DNA of 64,000 bases, from the NCBI GenBank assembly GCA_046331465.1, contig JAXLQV010000003.1:744001-808000 (forward strand), given 5' to 3'. The notes under the pieces were generated by a model. That model ran no database searches. It was not told the DNA's origin and was given only the letters and a program-made list of their open reading frames with translations. Positions 8,111-17,493 of this stretch are shown here, one piece after another. The DNA is from UBA5066 sp046331465 (lineage in GTDB: Bacteria > Acidobacteriota > Thermoanaerobaculia > UBA5066). Position 1 is the stretch's first letter; every line of letters begins with the position of its first letter. The translations under genes were made by a program, and so were the position numbers.

Positions 8111-9213
8111 GATCGAGCAGAACGAACGAGAACGCCCACCTCCACGAGCAGGCCGCCGCCTGGGTGGCGCGCCTCGCGGCCGACGACGTCTCCGCGAGCG
8201 ACCGGGCCGACTTCCAGGAATGGCTCTCGACCTCCCCGGGCCACCAGCAGGCCTTCAACGAGGCGCAGGAGACCTGGTCCGACCTCGACGCGCTCGCGGG
8301 CCTCGCAACGGCCGGCGAGAACCCTCTTCCCCCCGCGCTCCGCGCGGAGGTCGAGCGCTGCGGCGCGCTGGCGACCGCGCCGGCCGTCCCCGCGCGATCG
8401 TCGCGGAACCGCCGGCTCGCCCTCCTCGCGGCCTCCGTCGTCCTCGGTCTCCTCGGAGTCCTCTGGGCGACCCGGTTCCAGCGACCCGAGCCGGCCGTCG
8501 CCTCGGCCACGGCTCCCCAGCTGCGGACGAAGGTCGGCGAGCGGAGGGAGACGATGCTCGCGGACGGCTCCGTCGTCTGGCTCAACACCGACACCGAACT
8601 CCTCGCCGCGCTCTCCCCCACGCAGCGCTCCGTCCGCCTCGTCCGGGGCGAGGCGTACTTCGAGGTCGCGAAGGACCCGGCCCGGCCCTTCGTCGTCAGC
8701 GCTGGCGACAAGACCATCACCGCCGTCGGCACCGCCTTCAGCGTCGTGAACCGGGGAGACGAGGTCCGCGTCACCGTCGTGGAAGGGACCGTCGAGGTCG
8801 CGCGCCGTCCGGAGGCCGCCAGGGTGAAGCGCCAGGAACCGCGGGCCTCGTCGCCGGTTTCGCAAGAGTCCGTCGAGGCTCCCCGGCGCGTCACACAGTC
8901 GGAGTCGGCCGTCCTCTCCGAGGACGAGGTCCACGTTACCGAGCTCGCCCCGGAGACCGTGGAGCACGCGGCGTCGTGGCGGGAGGGGCGGCTCTACTTC
9001 GACGCGGTCACGCTCAAGGAGATGGTCGAGCGGCTCTCCCCGTACCTCGCGGTCCACGTCGTCATCGCGGACCCCAGCATCGAGGGATTCGTGGGGGGAG
9101 GCGTCGTCTACCTCGACGACGCAGAAGCGATCTTCACGGCGATCGAACGCTCGTGGCCCGTGGAGGTGACGCGGCCGGCCCCGGACCTGATCGTCCTGAA
9201 GCGCCGCGGCTGA
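8107..9213 (+). CDS. FecR-type anti-sigma factor / transmembrane signal relay
   Basis: A 368-aa inner-membrane protein. The N-terminal cytoplasmic part (DUF4880-like: EQAAAWVARLAADDVSASDRADFQEWLSTSPGH, quoted in pieces of a single block at about residues 12-45) should hold the sigma factor. One transmembrane helix is at about 99-117 (LALLAASVVLGLLGVLWAT). The periplasmic FecR domain follows (REVMLADG-like ETMLADGSVVWLNTDTEL, then VRLVRGEAYFEVAKD and TAVGTAFSV). The C-terminal 80 residues resemble an STN-interacting domain (LKEMVERLSPYLAVHVVIAD). It overlaps the sigma gene by 4 nt. A 7-bp hairpin (9223-9242) separates it from the receptor gene. Confidence 0.9.
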   Translation: MRSSRTNENAHLHEQAAAWVARLAADDVSASDRADFQEWLSTSPGHQQAFNEAQETWSDLDALAGLATAGENPLPPALRAEVERCGALATAPAVPARSSRNRRLALLAASVVLGLLGVLWATRFQRPEPAVASATAPQLRTKVGERRETMLADGSVVWLNTDTELLAALSPTQRSVRLVRGEAYFEVAKDPARPFVVSAGDKTITAVGTAFSVVNRGDEVRVTVVEGTVEVARRPEAARVKRQEPRASSPVSQESVEAPRRVTQSESAVLSEDEVHVTELAPETVEHAASWREGRLYFDAVTLKEMVERLSPYLAVHVVIADPSIEGFVGGGVVYLDDAEAIFTAIERSWPVEVTRPAPDLIVLKRRG

Positions 9214-9358
9214 GCACGAGAGACCGCCGAAAGGACGGCGGTACACCCCGGGGATGGGGGAACCGGCGCCCTCGCTCGTCTTCACCCGTAGCACCGGTCA
9301 TCACGAACGAGGCGAGGGTCACCCGGGACACATCGACCGGGCGATCGGGGAGGGAGAC

Positions 9359-11854
9359 ATGGGCGAGAGGAACCTGTTCCGGACGGGATCGCGGCGCCAC
9401 GGGGTGAGGAAGGCAATCGGGCTCCTCGCCACGGCGCTGGTGCTGGCCTGCGGCTTCGCGGCCGCCGCCGCCGCCGAGCCGGTGAAGTTCGACATCAGGG
9501 CGCAGGCCGTCGGCCCGGCGCTCCGCGCGTTCGGCGAGCAGGCGAAGGTGCAGGTCTTCTACCCGGAGGACCAGGTCGCCGGCCTCAAGACCGCGGGGCT
9601 GAAGGGGAGCTTCGAGGTCGAGGCGGGCCTGAAGGAGCTCCTCAAGGGCACGGGCCTCGGCTTCGAGAAGACCGATGCGAAGACGTTCGTCATCGTCCGG
9701 GAAGGCGGCACTTCGGCCGAAGGGCCGGCCGCCCGTTTCAGCAAGGACGTCATCGTCACGGCGAGCAAGCGCGAGGAAGAGGTGCGCGAGGTGGCGGCCG
9801 CCGTCACCCCGATCACGGCCGAGGTGATGGAGCAGAAGGGGGCCGAGAGCTTCGCCGACTTCCTCGCGGCCCAGCCGGGCGTCAGCTTCAACCAGTCCAC
9901 GCCGGGGCTCTCGCAGATCGCCATCCGCGGCGTCGCGACGACCGCCTTCATCGACCAGGGCCAGCAGTCGACCGGCTACTACTTCAACGACATCCCGATG
10001 ACCGAGCCCTACTTCTCGGTGGGCGTCCCCGACCTCGACACGTTCGACGTCGACCGGGTGGAGGTGCTGCGGGGGCCTCAGGGGACGCTCTTCGGCTCGG
10101 CGACCCTCGGCGGCGCGGTCAACTACATCACGAAGGGCCCGAGGGCCGACGCCACGGAGGCCCGCGTCGAGCTCGGGACGTCCACGACGACCCACACCTC
10201 GGGGGTGAACTGGGGCGCCAAGGGGATGTTCAACGTCCCGCTGATGAAGGACCGGCTCGCCCTTCGCGTCGTCGCGTCGACGCGCGCCGAGCCGGGTTAC
10301 CTCGACAACATCGGCGTCGGGAAGGAAGGGAGCACGGACCTCACGGTCAGCGGCGTGCGGGGAGAGCTCGAGTGGCGCCCCACCGACCGCCTGACCCTGA
10401 CGGCGCTCGGCCTCTACTCGAAGACCGACAACAAGGACCAGCCCTCGCGGTACACCTCCCTCGGGGAGTGGGAAAAGGAAACGGCCATCCTCGAGCCCTT
10501 CAGCCTCGCCACGACCGTCTACTCGCTCCGCGGCCAGTACAACTGGGACTTCGCATCCCTGACCGTGAACGCGGCCCACACGGACAAGCAGCAGAAAGTC
10601 GTGACCGACGTCACCCCCTACTTCGGCGCGCTCCTCGGAGGCCTCGTTCCCTACGTGGCCGGCCCGCAGGACGCCTTCGCGAAGGGGGACGTCTTCGAGG
10701 CGCGGCTCGCCTCTCTCACGGCCGGCCGGTTCGACTGGCTCGTCGGCGCGAGCTACTCGCACTACACGGAGGACTTCCCGAGCGCGTTCGGCGGCCCCGG
10801 CGTCACCGACGCCGTCGAGACGATCTACGGACCGATCTTCGGGGCGGGAATCGGCGAGGCGGTGGCGCCCAACGACACTCTCCAGAGCTTCGGCATGCCG
10901 ACCGACGGCAAGGAGACGGCGCTCTTCGGGGAGGCGACCTGGCGGTTCACCGACAAGTGGAGGGTCACGGCCGGCGGTCGGTACTACGACACCTCGATCG
11001 ACCTGACCAACGAGCAGTTCGGGTTCCTGACCTTTCTATCCTCGGGTGACCCCTCGAGCGTCAAGCAGAACGACCAGAAGGAGAACGGCTTCACGCCGAA
11101 GTTCTCCATCGCCTACGCCCCCGACAGGGACACGCTCTTCTACGCCCTGGTCTCGCAGGGGTTCCGCTTCGGCGGCCCGAACCTCGCCCCGCCGAACCCG
11201 GAGTACCCGACGCCGGAGACGTTTGGTTCGGACAGCCTGACGAACTACGAGCTCGGCGTCCGGCTGGCCTGGATGAACCGGCGGCTCACTCTCGACGTGA
11301 CTCCCTACTACATCGACTGGAGGGACATCCAGCTCCGGCAGGCCCGACCCGACGGCTTCGCCTACGCGATCAACGCCGGGAAGGCGCGCAACATGGGGAT
11401 CGAGGTCGCGGTCCACGCCGCCCCCACCCCGAGCCTCTCGCTCGACGGTGCCTTCGGCTACCTCGACGCGACGCTGCGGGAGGACGTCGTCAACAACTTC
11501 GGGGGCCAGACGGTGGTCGAGGCGGGGACGACCCTGCCGATGGCCGCGAAGTGGAACGCCATGGCCTCGGCGACGTACTCGTGGAAGAGCTCCCTCGCTC
11601 CCTCGGTCACGGCGAGCTACCGCTACGTCGGGAGCGCACCGGCCGAGTTCGGCGCCTCCGCCACCGTGGGGAACTACTCGCTCTACGACCTCCGCGCGCG
11701 CCTCGCGGCGCTCGGCATCCAGTGGGAAGCCTTTGGCGAGAACCTGACCGACAAGCGGGGCGTCGCGACGGGGGCGTTCGTCTACCCGCCGAGCTACGTG
11801 ACCTACGTCCGGCCGCGGACGATCGGCCTGCGGCTCATCTACGACCTGAGGTAG
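9359..11854 (+). CDS. TonB-dependent outer-membrane receptor, STN-domain transducer type
   Basis: An 831-aa receptor. Signal peptide at residues 1-38, then an STN signalling domain (about 41-95, KFDIRAQAVGPALRAFGEQA). The TonB-box-like DVIVTASKREEEVREV leads into the plug (about 145-250, with VEVLRGPQGTLFGSATLGG). A 22-strand-type barrel ends in an aromatic-containing beta strand (TIGLRLIYDLR). The STN domain means it can signal to FecR and the ECF sigma factor as well as import. The ATG at 9359 is preferred over an upstream start because GGGGAGGGAG precedes it and the signal peptide begins there. The ligand is unknown. The peptidase gene 11 nt downstream suggests a peptide-like substrate. 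Confidence 0.92.
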   Translation: MGERNLFRTGSRRHGVRKAIGLLATALVLACGFAAAAAAEPVKFDIRAQAVGPALRAFGEQAKVQVFYPEDQVAGLKTAGLKGSFEVEAGLKELLKGTGLGFEKTDAKTFVIVREGGTSAEGPAARFSKDVIVTASKREEEVREVAAAVTPITAEVMEQKGAESFADFLAAQPGVSFNQSTPGLSQIAIRGVATTAFIDQGQQSTGYYFNDIPMTEPYFSVGVPDLDTFDVDRVEVLRGPQGTLFGSATLGGAVNYITKGPRADATEARVELGTSTTTHTSGVNWGAKGMFNVPLMKDRLALRVVASTRAEPGYLDNIGVGKEGSTDLTVSGVRGELEWRPTDRLTLTALGLYSKTDNKDQPSRYTSLGEWEKETAILEPFSLATTVYSLRGQYNWDFASLTVNAAHTDKQQKVVTDVTPYFGALLGGLVPYVAGPQDAFAKGDVFEARLASLTAGRFDWLVGASYSHYTEDFPSAFGGPGVTDAVETIYGPIFGAGIGEAVAPNDTLQSFGMPTDGKETALFGEATWRFTDKWRVTAGGRYYDTSIDLTNEQFGFLTFLSSGDPSSVKQNDQKENGFTPKFSIAYAPDRDTLFYALVSQGFRFGGPNLAPPNPEYPTPETFGSDSLTNYELGVRLAWMNRRLTLDVTPYYIDWRDIQLRQARPDGFAYAINAGKARNMGIEVAVHAAPTPSLSLDGAFGYLDATLREDVVNNFGGQTVVEAGTTLPMAAKWNAMASATYSWKSSLAPSVTASYRYVGSAPAEFGASATVGNYSLYDLRARLAALGIQWEAFGENLTDKRGVATGAFVYPPSYVTYVRPRTIGLRLIYDLR

Positions 11855-11865
11855 CAGGAGAAGCG

Positions 11866-14016
11866 ATGCTCCGCACGACGCGAGCGGCCGCGCGGGCCGC
11901 GTTCCTGGTTTCGGCCCTCCTCGCCGCCGCCCCGGCGCCCTGCGAGGAGATCGGGGAGTGGCAGTGGCTCGAGCCGCCCCTCGAGGCGCGCCCCCTCGCG
12001 TGGGCGAAGGCGCACACGGACACCTCGGCGAAGGCGCTCCAGGCGCTGCCGGGCTATGCCGCGCTCCGAGAGGAGGTCGCGAAGAAGCTCTCGGTCGAGC
12101 GCTCGACCCTGGACGGCGCGCCGGTCCTCCTCGGACCCCGCGCGCTCCGCCTGAAGCGCAACGCCGCCAATCCCGTCGGGCTCCTCCAGGCCACCCTGCG
12201 CCTCGAGGACGGGACGCTCGGCGAGTGGAAGACGATCCTCGACGTCGCCGCCCTCGGGAAGAGCGAGGGTAAGAAGCTCCAGCTCCAGTGGTTCGGCGAC
12301 CCGGGGTGCCTTCCTCCGCGGTACGACCGCTGCCTCCTCCACCTCTCCGACCAGGGCTCCGACGAGACCGCGATCCGCGAATTCGACGTAGAGACCGGGG
12401 CCTTCGTCCCCGGCGGATTCGTCACGCCGCCGAGCCGGACCTTCGCCGCCTACCTCGACCGCGACACGCTCCTCGTCGTCCACGCGCTCGGCGACGCGCC
12501 GAAGACCGCGGCCGGCTGGGGCGCCGCGGTCCGCCTCTGGAAGCGGGGCGAGCCGCTCGAGAAGTCCCGCGTCGTCTACACCGCCCAGAAGACCGACGCC
12601 ATCCTGATGGTCTCCGCAGTGGGGCCGGCATCGGCGCGGCGGGGCCTCGTCATGCGCGCGATCGACTTCTCGACGTTCCAGCTCCTGACCGTCGACCGGG
12701 AAGGCCGCGTCGAGGCGCTGCCGATTCCGGCGAAGCTGAAGGCGTTCGGCCTGCAGGCGGCCAGCGAGAGGCACCTCTTCGTCCAGCTCGCCGAGGAGGC
12801 CCCGGTCGGGGGCGCCACGGCTCCGGCCGAGTCGATCCTCGCGTGGGACCTCCGGGCGAAGGCGGCCGACCCCGCCGGCCTGCAGATCGTCTACACCCCG
12901 GCCGCGGGCGAGGTGGTCCCGGATTGGACCATGGCCGGCACGGCGACCCGGACGGCTGCGGTTTTCCCGCTCCAGAAGGGGCTCTCGCGCTCCCTCGCGG
13001 CCGCGCGGAGCGACGGGACGAAGTGGACGGTGAAGCCCTTCGTCGAGGCGCCCGCGGGAACGGACGTCCGGGCGCTCGGGGCCGACCCCGCCGGAGAGGA
13101 CCTCGTCGTCCAGAGCGTCGGCTTCCTGCAGCCCGCAAAGCTCGAGCTCTACCGGCCGGGGACGCCGGCAAGGACGATCTCCGCCGACCCCGCTCTCTTC
13201 GACGCCTCGCGCCTCGTCGTGGAGACCCGCACGGCGAAGGCCGGGGACGGCACGCCGATCAGCTACTGGCTCGTGAAGCCCCGCCAGGCCGCCGCCCCCG
13301 GGGAGACGCCGACGCTCATGACGGGCTACGGGGCGTTCGGCGTTTCGTTCCCAATCGGCTACGCGGACGAGTTCTACGGCGGGGTGACGATGGCCTCCTG
13401 GCTCGAGCGCGGCGGCGCGCTCGTCGTCCCCGCGATCCGCGGCGGCGGCGAGGGGGGCGAGGCGTGGCACCGGGCCGCGATGCGCGAGAAGCGGATCGTC
13501 TCGTACGGCGACTTCTTCGCCGTGGCGGAGGATCTCCTCGCGACGAAGCTGACGCGGCGCGAGCGGCTCGGCGTCTTCGGGATGTCGAACGGCGGGCTCC
13601 TCGCGGCGGTCGCCGGGACGCAGCGCCCCGACCTCTTCGGCGCCTCGGTCGTCGACGTGCCGCTCACCGACATGCTCCGCTACCCGAAGATGGGGATGGG
13701 CGCCGCGTGGATGGACGAGTACGGAAATCCCGACGACCCCGCGATGCGCGAGGTGCTCCTGAAGTACTCGCCGTTCCACAACGTGAAGCCGGGGGTGACC
13801 TACCCGGCGTTCTTCGTCACCGTCTCGACACATGACAACCGCGTCGGGCCGGGCCACGCACGCAAGCTCGCCGGGCGGCTCGAGAGCGTCGGGACGGAGG
13901 TCTTCTACCTCGAGGAGCAGGAGGGGGGGCACGGCGTGAGCGACGCGCTCAAGCACCCCGACCTGATGGCGATGCGGCTCGCATTCCTCTTCTCGAAGCT
14001 GACGACGGCGAAGTGA
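11866..14016 (+). CDS. Exported prolyl-oligopeptidase-family (S9) serine peptidase
   Basis: A 716-aa enzyme with a signal peptide (residues 1-27), a beta-propeller-like middle and a C-terminal alpha/beta hydrolase domain. The catalytic triad is visible: Ser574 in GMSNGGLL, Asp657 in THDNRVGPGHA and His689 in GGHGVSD. The oxyanion region GYGAFGVSF and RGGGEGGEAWH also fit S9A. It should cut short peptides in the periplasm. The start ATG has caggagaagcg upstream, 11 nt after the receptor stop, so receptor and peptidase are one unit. Such receptor-peptidase-FecI/FecR sets are known for lasso-peptide isopeptidases. No lasso precursor or synthetase genes are present here. Confidence 0.9.
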   Translation: MLRTTRAAARAAFLVSALLAAAPAPCEEIGEWQWLEPPLEARPLAWAKAHTDTSAKALQALPGYAALREEVAKKLSVERSTLDGAPVLLGPRALRLKRNAANPVGLLQATLRLEDGTLGEWKTILDVAALGKSEGKKLQLQWFGDPGCLPPRYDRCLLHLSDQGSDETAIREFDVETGAFVPGGFVTPPSRTFAAYLDRDTLLVVHALGDAPKTAAGWGAAVRLWKRGEPLEKSRVVYTAQKTDAILMVSAVGPASARRGLVMRAIDFSTFQLLTVDREGRVEALPIPAKLKAFGLQAASERHLFVQLAEEAPVGGATAPAESILAWDLRAKAADPAGLQIVYTPAAGEVVPDWTMAGTATRTAAVFPLQKGLSRSLAAARSDGTKWTVKPFVEAPAGTDVRALGADPAGEDLVVQSVGFLQPAKLELYRPGTPARTISADPALFDASRLVVETRTAKAGDGTPISYWLVKPRQAAAPGETPTLMTGYGAFGVSFPIGYADEFYGGVTMASWLERGGALVVPAIRGGGEGGEAWHRAAMREKRIVSYGDFFAVAEDLLATKLTRRERLGVFGMSNGGLLAAVAGTQRPDLFGASVVDVPLTDMLRYPKMGMGAAWMDEYGNPDDPAMREVLLKYSPFHNVKPGVTYPAFFVTVSTHDNRVGPGHARKLAGRLESVGTEVFYLEEQEGGHGVSDALKHPDLMAMRLAFLFSKLTTAK

Positions 14017-14064
14017 AACGCGCGAGGGCCTCAAACGGCGCCGCGGGTCCGGCCCCGATCGCCT

Positions 14065-14110
14065 GCTCATAACCCAAAGGTCGCAAGTTCAAATCTTGCC
14101 CCCGCAACCA
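14065..14110 (+). repeat. 46-bp direct repeat, copy 2 (detached tRNA-fMet 3' fragment; attR-like)
   Basis: It is identical to 7166-7211. The 5' half of the tRNA is absent here, so this is not a functional tRNA. It is still followed by an intact terminator at 14121-14161, probably the original end of the tRNA gene before insertion. The region from 14017 to 14227 holds nothing else. Confidence 0.85.
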
Positions 14111-14120
14111 TACGGAAATC

Positions 14121-14161
14121 GAAGGGCGCCAGTCACTTACGACCGGCGCCCTTCGTCTTTT
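14121..14161 (+). terminator. Rho-independent terminator after the tRNA fragment
   Basis: A perfect 10-bp stem (GAAGGGCGCC / GGCGCCCTTC) with a 14-nt loop is followed by GTCTTTT. It would also end the receptor-peptidase transcript. Confidence 0.85.
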
Positions 14162-14227
14162 CGGCACCGTGACGAGGATGCGGGCGGCGGGGTTCCCGCC
14201 GCCCGCATCCGGCCGGCGACCCGCCCG

Positions 14228-14728
14228 TCAGGAGCGGGGCCCTGGCATCCCCGACCCGGACGCCGGTCCACCCTGGGGTCCGCCCGCGGGCGGACGGAGC
14301 GCCTCGAGGACTTCCTTGAAGATCGCCAGGCGGCTCTTCTGCTCGTCGGTCAGGAGCGCCGCGAACTTCGCGTCGAAGTCGTCGTGGGCCGCCTTGACGT
14401 TCGCGTCCAGCGAGCGGCCTGCGATGACGAGAGCGCCGACCGCCGCCGCGTCCGGCTGCGAGGCCGCGAGCGCGGCGTCGACCGCTTCCCGGTTCGCCTT
14501 GAGCTGCACGTCGAGGGCGTCGAGGGTGCTCTTCATCGAGGTCGCGAGCGTTTCCGCGGCGGCCTTCTGGGCGTCCGTCAGCTTGAGGAAGGTGGCGACC
14601 GCTTCCTTCGGGGCTCCCGGGCCGCCCTGACCTCCCGGACCTCCGGGCGGGGGCGGCCCCTGCGCGACAAGGGGCGCGGCAGCCAGCAGGAAGAGGGCGG
14701 CCATCGTGGAGAGGAGGGTCTTCTTCAT
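14228..14728 (-). CDS. Spy/CpxP-like periplasmic protein with LTxxQ motifs
   Basis: A 166-aa exported protein. Signal peptide MKKTLLSTMAALFLLAAAPLVAQ is followed by a Gly/Pro-rich linker and an alpha-helical body with two LTxxQ motifs (KLTDAQKAAAE near residue 50 and LLTDEQKSRL near residue 126). A Gly/Pro tail ends it. This is the layout of Spy/CpxP-type periplasmic chaperones or sensors of envelope stress. A good ribosome site (aagggagaaa) precedes the ATG. It is divergent from HK1 across a 197-bp region that carries the shared half-site element. The two-component system next door is therefore a likely regulator and perhaps its sensing partner. Confidence 0.75.
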   Translation of the reverse strand: MKKTLLSTMAALFLLAAAPLVAQGPPPPGGPGGQGGPGAPKEAVATFLKLTDAQKAAAETLATSMKSTLDALDVQLKANREAVDAALAASQPDAAAVGALVIAGRSLDANVKAAHDDFDAKFAALLTDEQKSRLAIFKEVLEALRPPAGGPQGGPASGSGMPGPRS

Positions 14729-14846
14729 CTTCGTTTCTCCCTTCGAGGTACCGGTCGAGCCGGGTTTCGGGCGTCGTCTCGCGACGAACGAAATGTGGAC
14801 TCCGCGCCGCTCCGAGTCCTCAGGCGGGGGTAAATCGTGTGTCAGG

Positions 14847-14874
14847 GCTTCGCGCCGGTTTGTCAGGGATGTAA
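14847..14874 (-). promoter_or_regulatory. Shared response-regulator-type element, site A
   Basis: Read on the minus strand it gives TTACATCCC, then TGACAAACC after 9 bp. The third half-site, 11 bp further on, is weak. CCCTGAC occurs twice, 22 bp apart. It lies between the Spy-like gene and HK1. The likely -10 of HK1 (TACGCT, 14914-14919) ends 6 nt before the GTG. Related sites are at 35994, 38601 and 49201. Confidence 0.55.
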
Positions 14875-14925
14875 GGGTTTGGTCCGCGCCGTTCCAACGG
14901 GCAGGTCCGGCGCTACGCTCGCGCG

Positions 14926-16701
14926 GTGAGAAGGCGCACCGGCAGAAGGCGTCCCGCTGGGACGCTCGCCCTCCTCGGCGCGCTCCTCGCCACGCTCCTC
15001 GTCCTCGCCTTTCTCCAGTACCGGTGGATCGCCCAGCTCGGCGACGCGGAGAAGGCGCGGGCGCAGGCTCGCCTCGAGGAAGCGTCGAGGGCCTTCTGCG
15101 ACGACCTCGACCGCGAGCTGGAACGGGTCATCGCGTTCTGCGACGCCCCGCCCGCGCCCCCGGTCCACGAGGTCTCCCTCCTGTCGGCACGGCTGGAGCG
15201 CTGGAAGGAGTCCGCCCTCTTCCCGCAGCTCGTCTCGGACCTCTTCCTCGCGAGGCGGGACGCCGAGGGCGCGGTCGCGCTCTTCCGGATCGACGCCTCG
15301 AAGGGCGAGGCGCAGGCGTGCGCGTGGCCCGCCTCCCTCGAGCCGCTCCGCCGGCAGCTCCCGGGTCGTCCCGGGCCGCCGCTCCGGTCCGACATCCCCG
15401 CGATCGTCGTGCCGCTCGGCGGTCCGCTCCCCGGCGGCCCCGAGGCCGGGCCCGGCGGAGGGCCGTCGCAGGACGTCCTCATCGTTCTCCTCGACCTCGA
15501 CTGGATCACGAAGACCTTCCTCCCCGAGCGCGCGAGGGCCCACTTCGGCGACGGACGCTCTCTCGCGTACCGGGTCACCGTCCTCGGCTCTGCCCCCGAG
15601 CGCCGCGTCCTCTTCAGCAACGGGCCCGACACGCCCCCGAGCGATCCCTCGACGGGCGACGTCACGCGGATGCTGTTCCTCCGGCGTTCGTTTCCCGCCA
15701 ACCCGGGTCCGGGACCCCGCGACGATCCCGGCCGCCCGCCGCACCCCGCGCCCGGGGCGGGAGCTCCTCCCCGGCCGGGCGAGCCGGACCGGGGATCCCG
15801 CCCTCCGCGGCCCGAGGAGGGAGGCGCCTGGCTGCTCGTCGTACGTCACCCGTCCGGCTCCGTCGAAGCGCTCGTCGGGAGGTTCCGGGCGAGGAACCTC
15901 GCCCTGAGCTTCGGCGTCCTCGCGCTGCTCGGCACGAGCGCGCTCCTCGTCCTCGCCTCGAGCCGGCGCGCGTCGCGGCTCGCGCGCCAGCAGATGGACT
16001 TCGTCGCCGCCGTGACGCACGAGCTGCGGACTCCCGTCACCGCGATCCGCTCGGCCGGACAGAACCTCTCCGCCGGCATCGTCACGGACCCGGAGCGCGT
16101 CCGCTGGTACGGCGACATGCTCGAGATGGAGGGGAGCCGCCTCTCGGAGACGGTCTCCCGCGTCCTCGCCTTCGCCCGCATCGGCGCGGGAAAGCAGGAG
16201 TACGCGCGACGTCCGCTGAAGGTCGCGGAGCTCGTCGAGAGGACGCTCGCCGGCTACCGGCTCGTCCTCGGCGAGAAGGGGCTCCGGGTCGAAACGACCG
16301 TCGACGCGGGCCTCCCGCCCCTCTTCGCCGACGGCGAAGCGCTCGAGCTCGCCCTGCGAAACCTCCTCGACAACGCCTTCAAGTACGGCGCGGACGGCGG
16401 GTGGGTCGCCGTTCGCGCGAGCGCCTCGCCCGACGGGCGCGAGGTCCTCCTGACCGTCTCCGACCGGGGGCGCGGGATCGGCCCGAAAGACGTCCCGCGC
16501 CTCTTCGAGCCTTTCTTCCGGGGCGAGGACGCGAGCACAGGCGGGGTACAGGGGAGCGGCCTCGGCCTGGCCGTCGTCGAGCACGTGGCGCGCGGACACG
16601 GGGGCCGGGTCACGGTCCGGACGGAGCGCGGCAAGGGAAGCGACTTCACGATCCACCTCCCGTCCTCGCCGGGGACCGACGGATCCGGAGCAGCGTCGTG
16701 A
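14926..16701 (+). CDS. Sensor histidine kinase HK1 (OmpR-system partner)
   Basis: A 591-aa membrane kinase. TM1 is at about residues 12-30 and TM2 at about 325-345. A periplasmic sensor of about 290 residues lies between and ends in a long Pro/Gly/Arg-rich stretch (about 260-310). The cytoplasmic side has no clear HAMP. HisKA has the phospho-acceptor H365 in VTHELRTPVTAI. The ATPase domain shows NLLDNAFKYGADG, SDRGRGIGPKD, LFEPFFRG and GSGLGLAVV. The GTG start has no ribosome site and lies 6 nt after a -10-like hexamer, so it may be leaderless. Its stop overlaps the RR1 start (GTGA). It is paralogous to HK2 at 36063, including the N-terminal LQYRWI. Confidence 0.92.
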   Translation: MRRRTGRRRPAGTLALLGALLATLLVLAFLQYRWIAQLGDAEKARAQARLEEASRAFCDDLDRELERVIAFCDAPPAPPVHEVSLLSARLERWKESALFPQLVSDLFLARRDAEGAVALFRIDASKGEAQACAWPASLEPLRRQLPGRPGPPLRSDIPAIVVPLGGPLPGGPEAGPGGGPSQDVLIVLLDLDWITKTFLPERARAHFGDGRSLAYRVTVLGSAPERRVLFSNGPDTPPSDPSTGDVTRMLFLRRSFPANPGPGPRDDPGRPPHPAPGAGAPPRPGEPDRGSRPPRPEEGGAWLLVVRHPSGSVEALVGRFRARNLALSFGVLALLGTSALLVLASSRRASRLARQQMDFVAAVTHELRTPVTAIRSAGQNLSAGIVTDPERVRWYGDMLEMEGSRLSETVSRVLAFARIGAGKQEYARRPLKVAELVERTLAGYRLVLGEKGLRVETTVDAGLPPLFADGEALELALRNLLDNAFKYGADGGWVAVRASASPDGREVLLTVSDRGRGIGPKDVPRLFEPFFRGEDASTGGVQGSGLGLAVVEHVARGHGGRVTVRTERGKGSDFTIHLPSSPGTDGSGAAS

Positions 16702-17414
16702 GCGGGAAGTCGCCGTCTCCGATCCCGGGCAAGCCCCGCAAGTTGCTCGTCGTCGAGGACGAGAAGAGCCTCGCCGCCACGCTCTCCGACCGCCTCCTGG
16801 CCGAGGGGTACGCCGTCGAGGTCCGGCCGACGGGCGAGGCCGCGCTCGAGGCCCTCGCCGGGTCCTCATTCGACCTCGTCCTCCTCGACGTCATGCTCCC
16901 CGGGATGGACGGGTTCGGGGTCTGCATGGAGCTGCGGCGGCGAGGCCACGACCTCCCCGTCCTGATGCTGACCGCGCGCGCCGAGGTGCGGGAGAAGATC
17001 CTCGGGCTCAAGCTCGGCGCGGACGACTACCTCGGCAAGCCGTTCGACATGCTCGAGCTCCTCGCGCGCGTCGAGGCGCTCCTCCGGCGGCGTCCGCTGG
17101 CCCCGGGCGGCCTCGGCTCCCACGAGTTCGGGGACGTGACGGTCGACCTGCGCAGCGCCGTGGTCACGCGGGGAGGCCGGCCCGTTCCCCTCTCGACGAT
17201 GGAGTACCGGCTCCTCGCCTGCTTTCTCGAGCACAAGGGAGAGGTCCTCTCCCGGGAGCAGCTCCTCGACGAGGTCTGGGGCTACGACTCCTCGGTCTAC
17301 TCGAGGACCGTCGACGTCCACGTCGCGACGCTCCGGCAGAAGATCGAGGCGAACCCCTCGCGCCCGCGCTTCGTCCTCACCGTCCACCGCCTGGGCTACC
17401 GCTTCGACGGCTGA
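16698..17414 (+). CDS. OmpR/PhoB-family response regulator RR1
   Basis: A 238-aa regulator. The receiver domain is at residues 15-130, with the acidic pair in VVEDE, phospho-Asp D64 in VLLDVMLPGMDGF and the conserved Lys in GKPFDM. A winged-helix DNA-binding domain follows at about 140-236 (LSTMEYRLLACFLEHKGEVL and HRLGYRFDG at the end). It is coupled to HK1 by a GTGA overlap. The close paralogue RR2 at 37856 shares the same spacing. It probably binds the repeated TTACA-type half-sites in this window. Confidence 0.94.
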   Translation: MSGKSPSPIPGKPRKLLVVEDEKSLAATLSDRLLAEGYAVEVRPTGEAALEALAGSSFDLVLLDVMLPGMDGFGVCMELRRRGHDLPVLMLTARAEVREKILGLKLGADDYLGKPFDMLELLARVEALLRRRPLAPGGLGSHEFGDVTVDLRSAVVTRGGRPVPLSTMEYRLLACFLEHKGEVLSREQLLDEVWGYDSSVYSRTVDVHVATLRQKIEANPSRPRFVLTVHRLGYRFDG

Positions 17415-17493
17415 CCGGCCTCGCGACCTCGGGCGCCCCCCCTTCCTTCCGCCAGGGCGTCCCGTCGCCTCCCGGGCGGGCGTCGAGCCTCCG

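Noticed and set aside
7472..14016. A full lasso-peptide gene cluster
   Set aside because: No precursor, B-type protease or asparagine-synthetase-like cyclase gene lies in or beside the cassette.
13949..14167. Minus-strand open frame with the same GQDLNLRPLGYE string
   Set aside because: It arises from the 46-bp tRNA fragment at 14065-14110, not from a gene.
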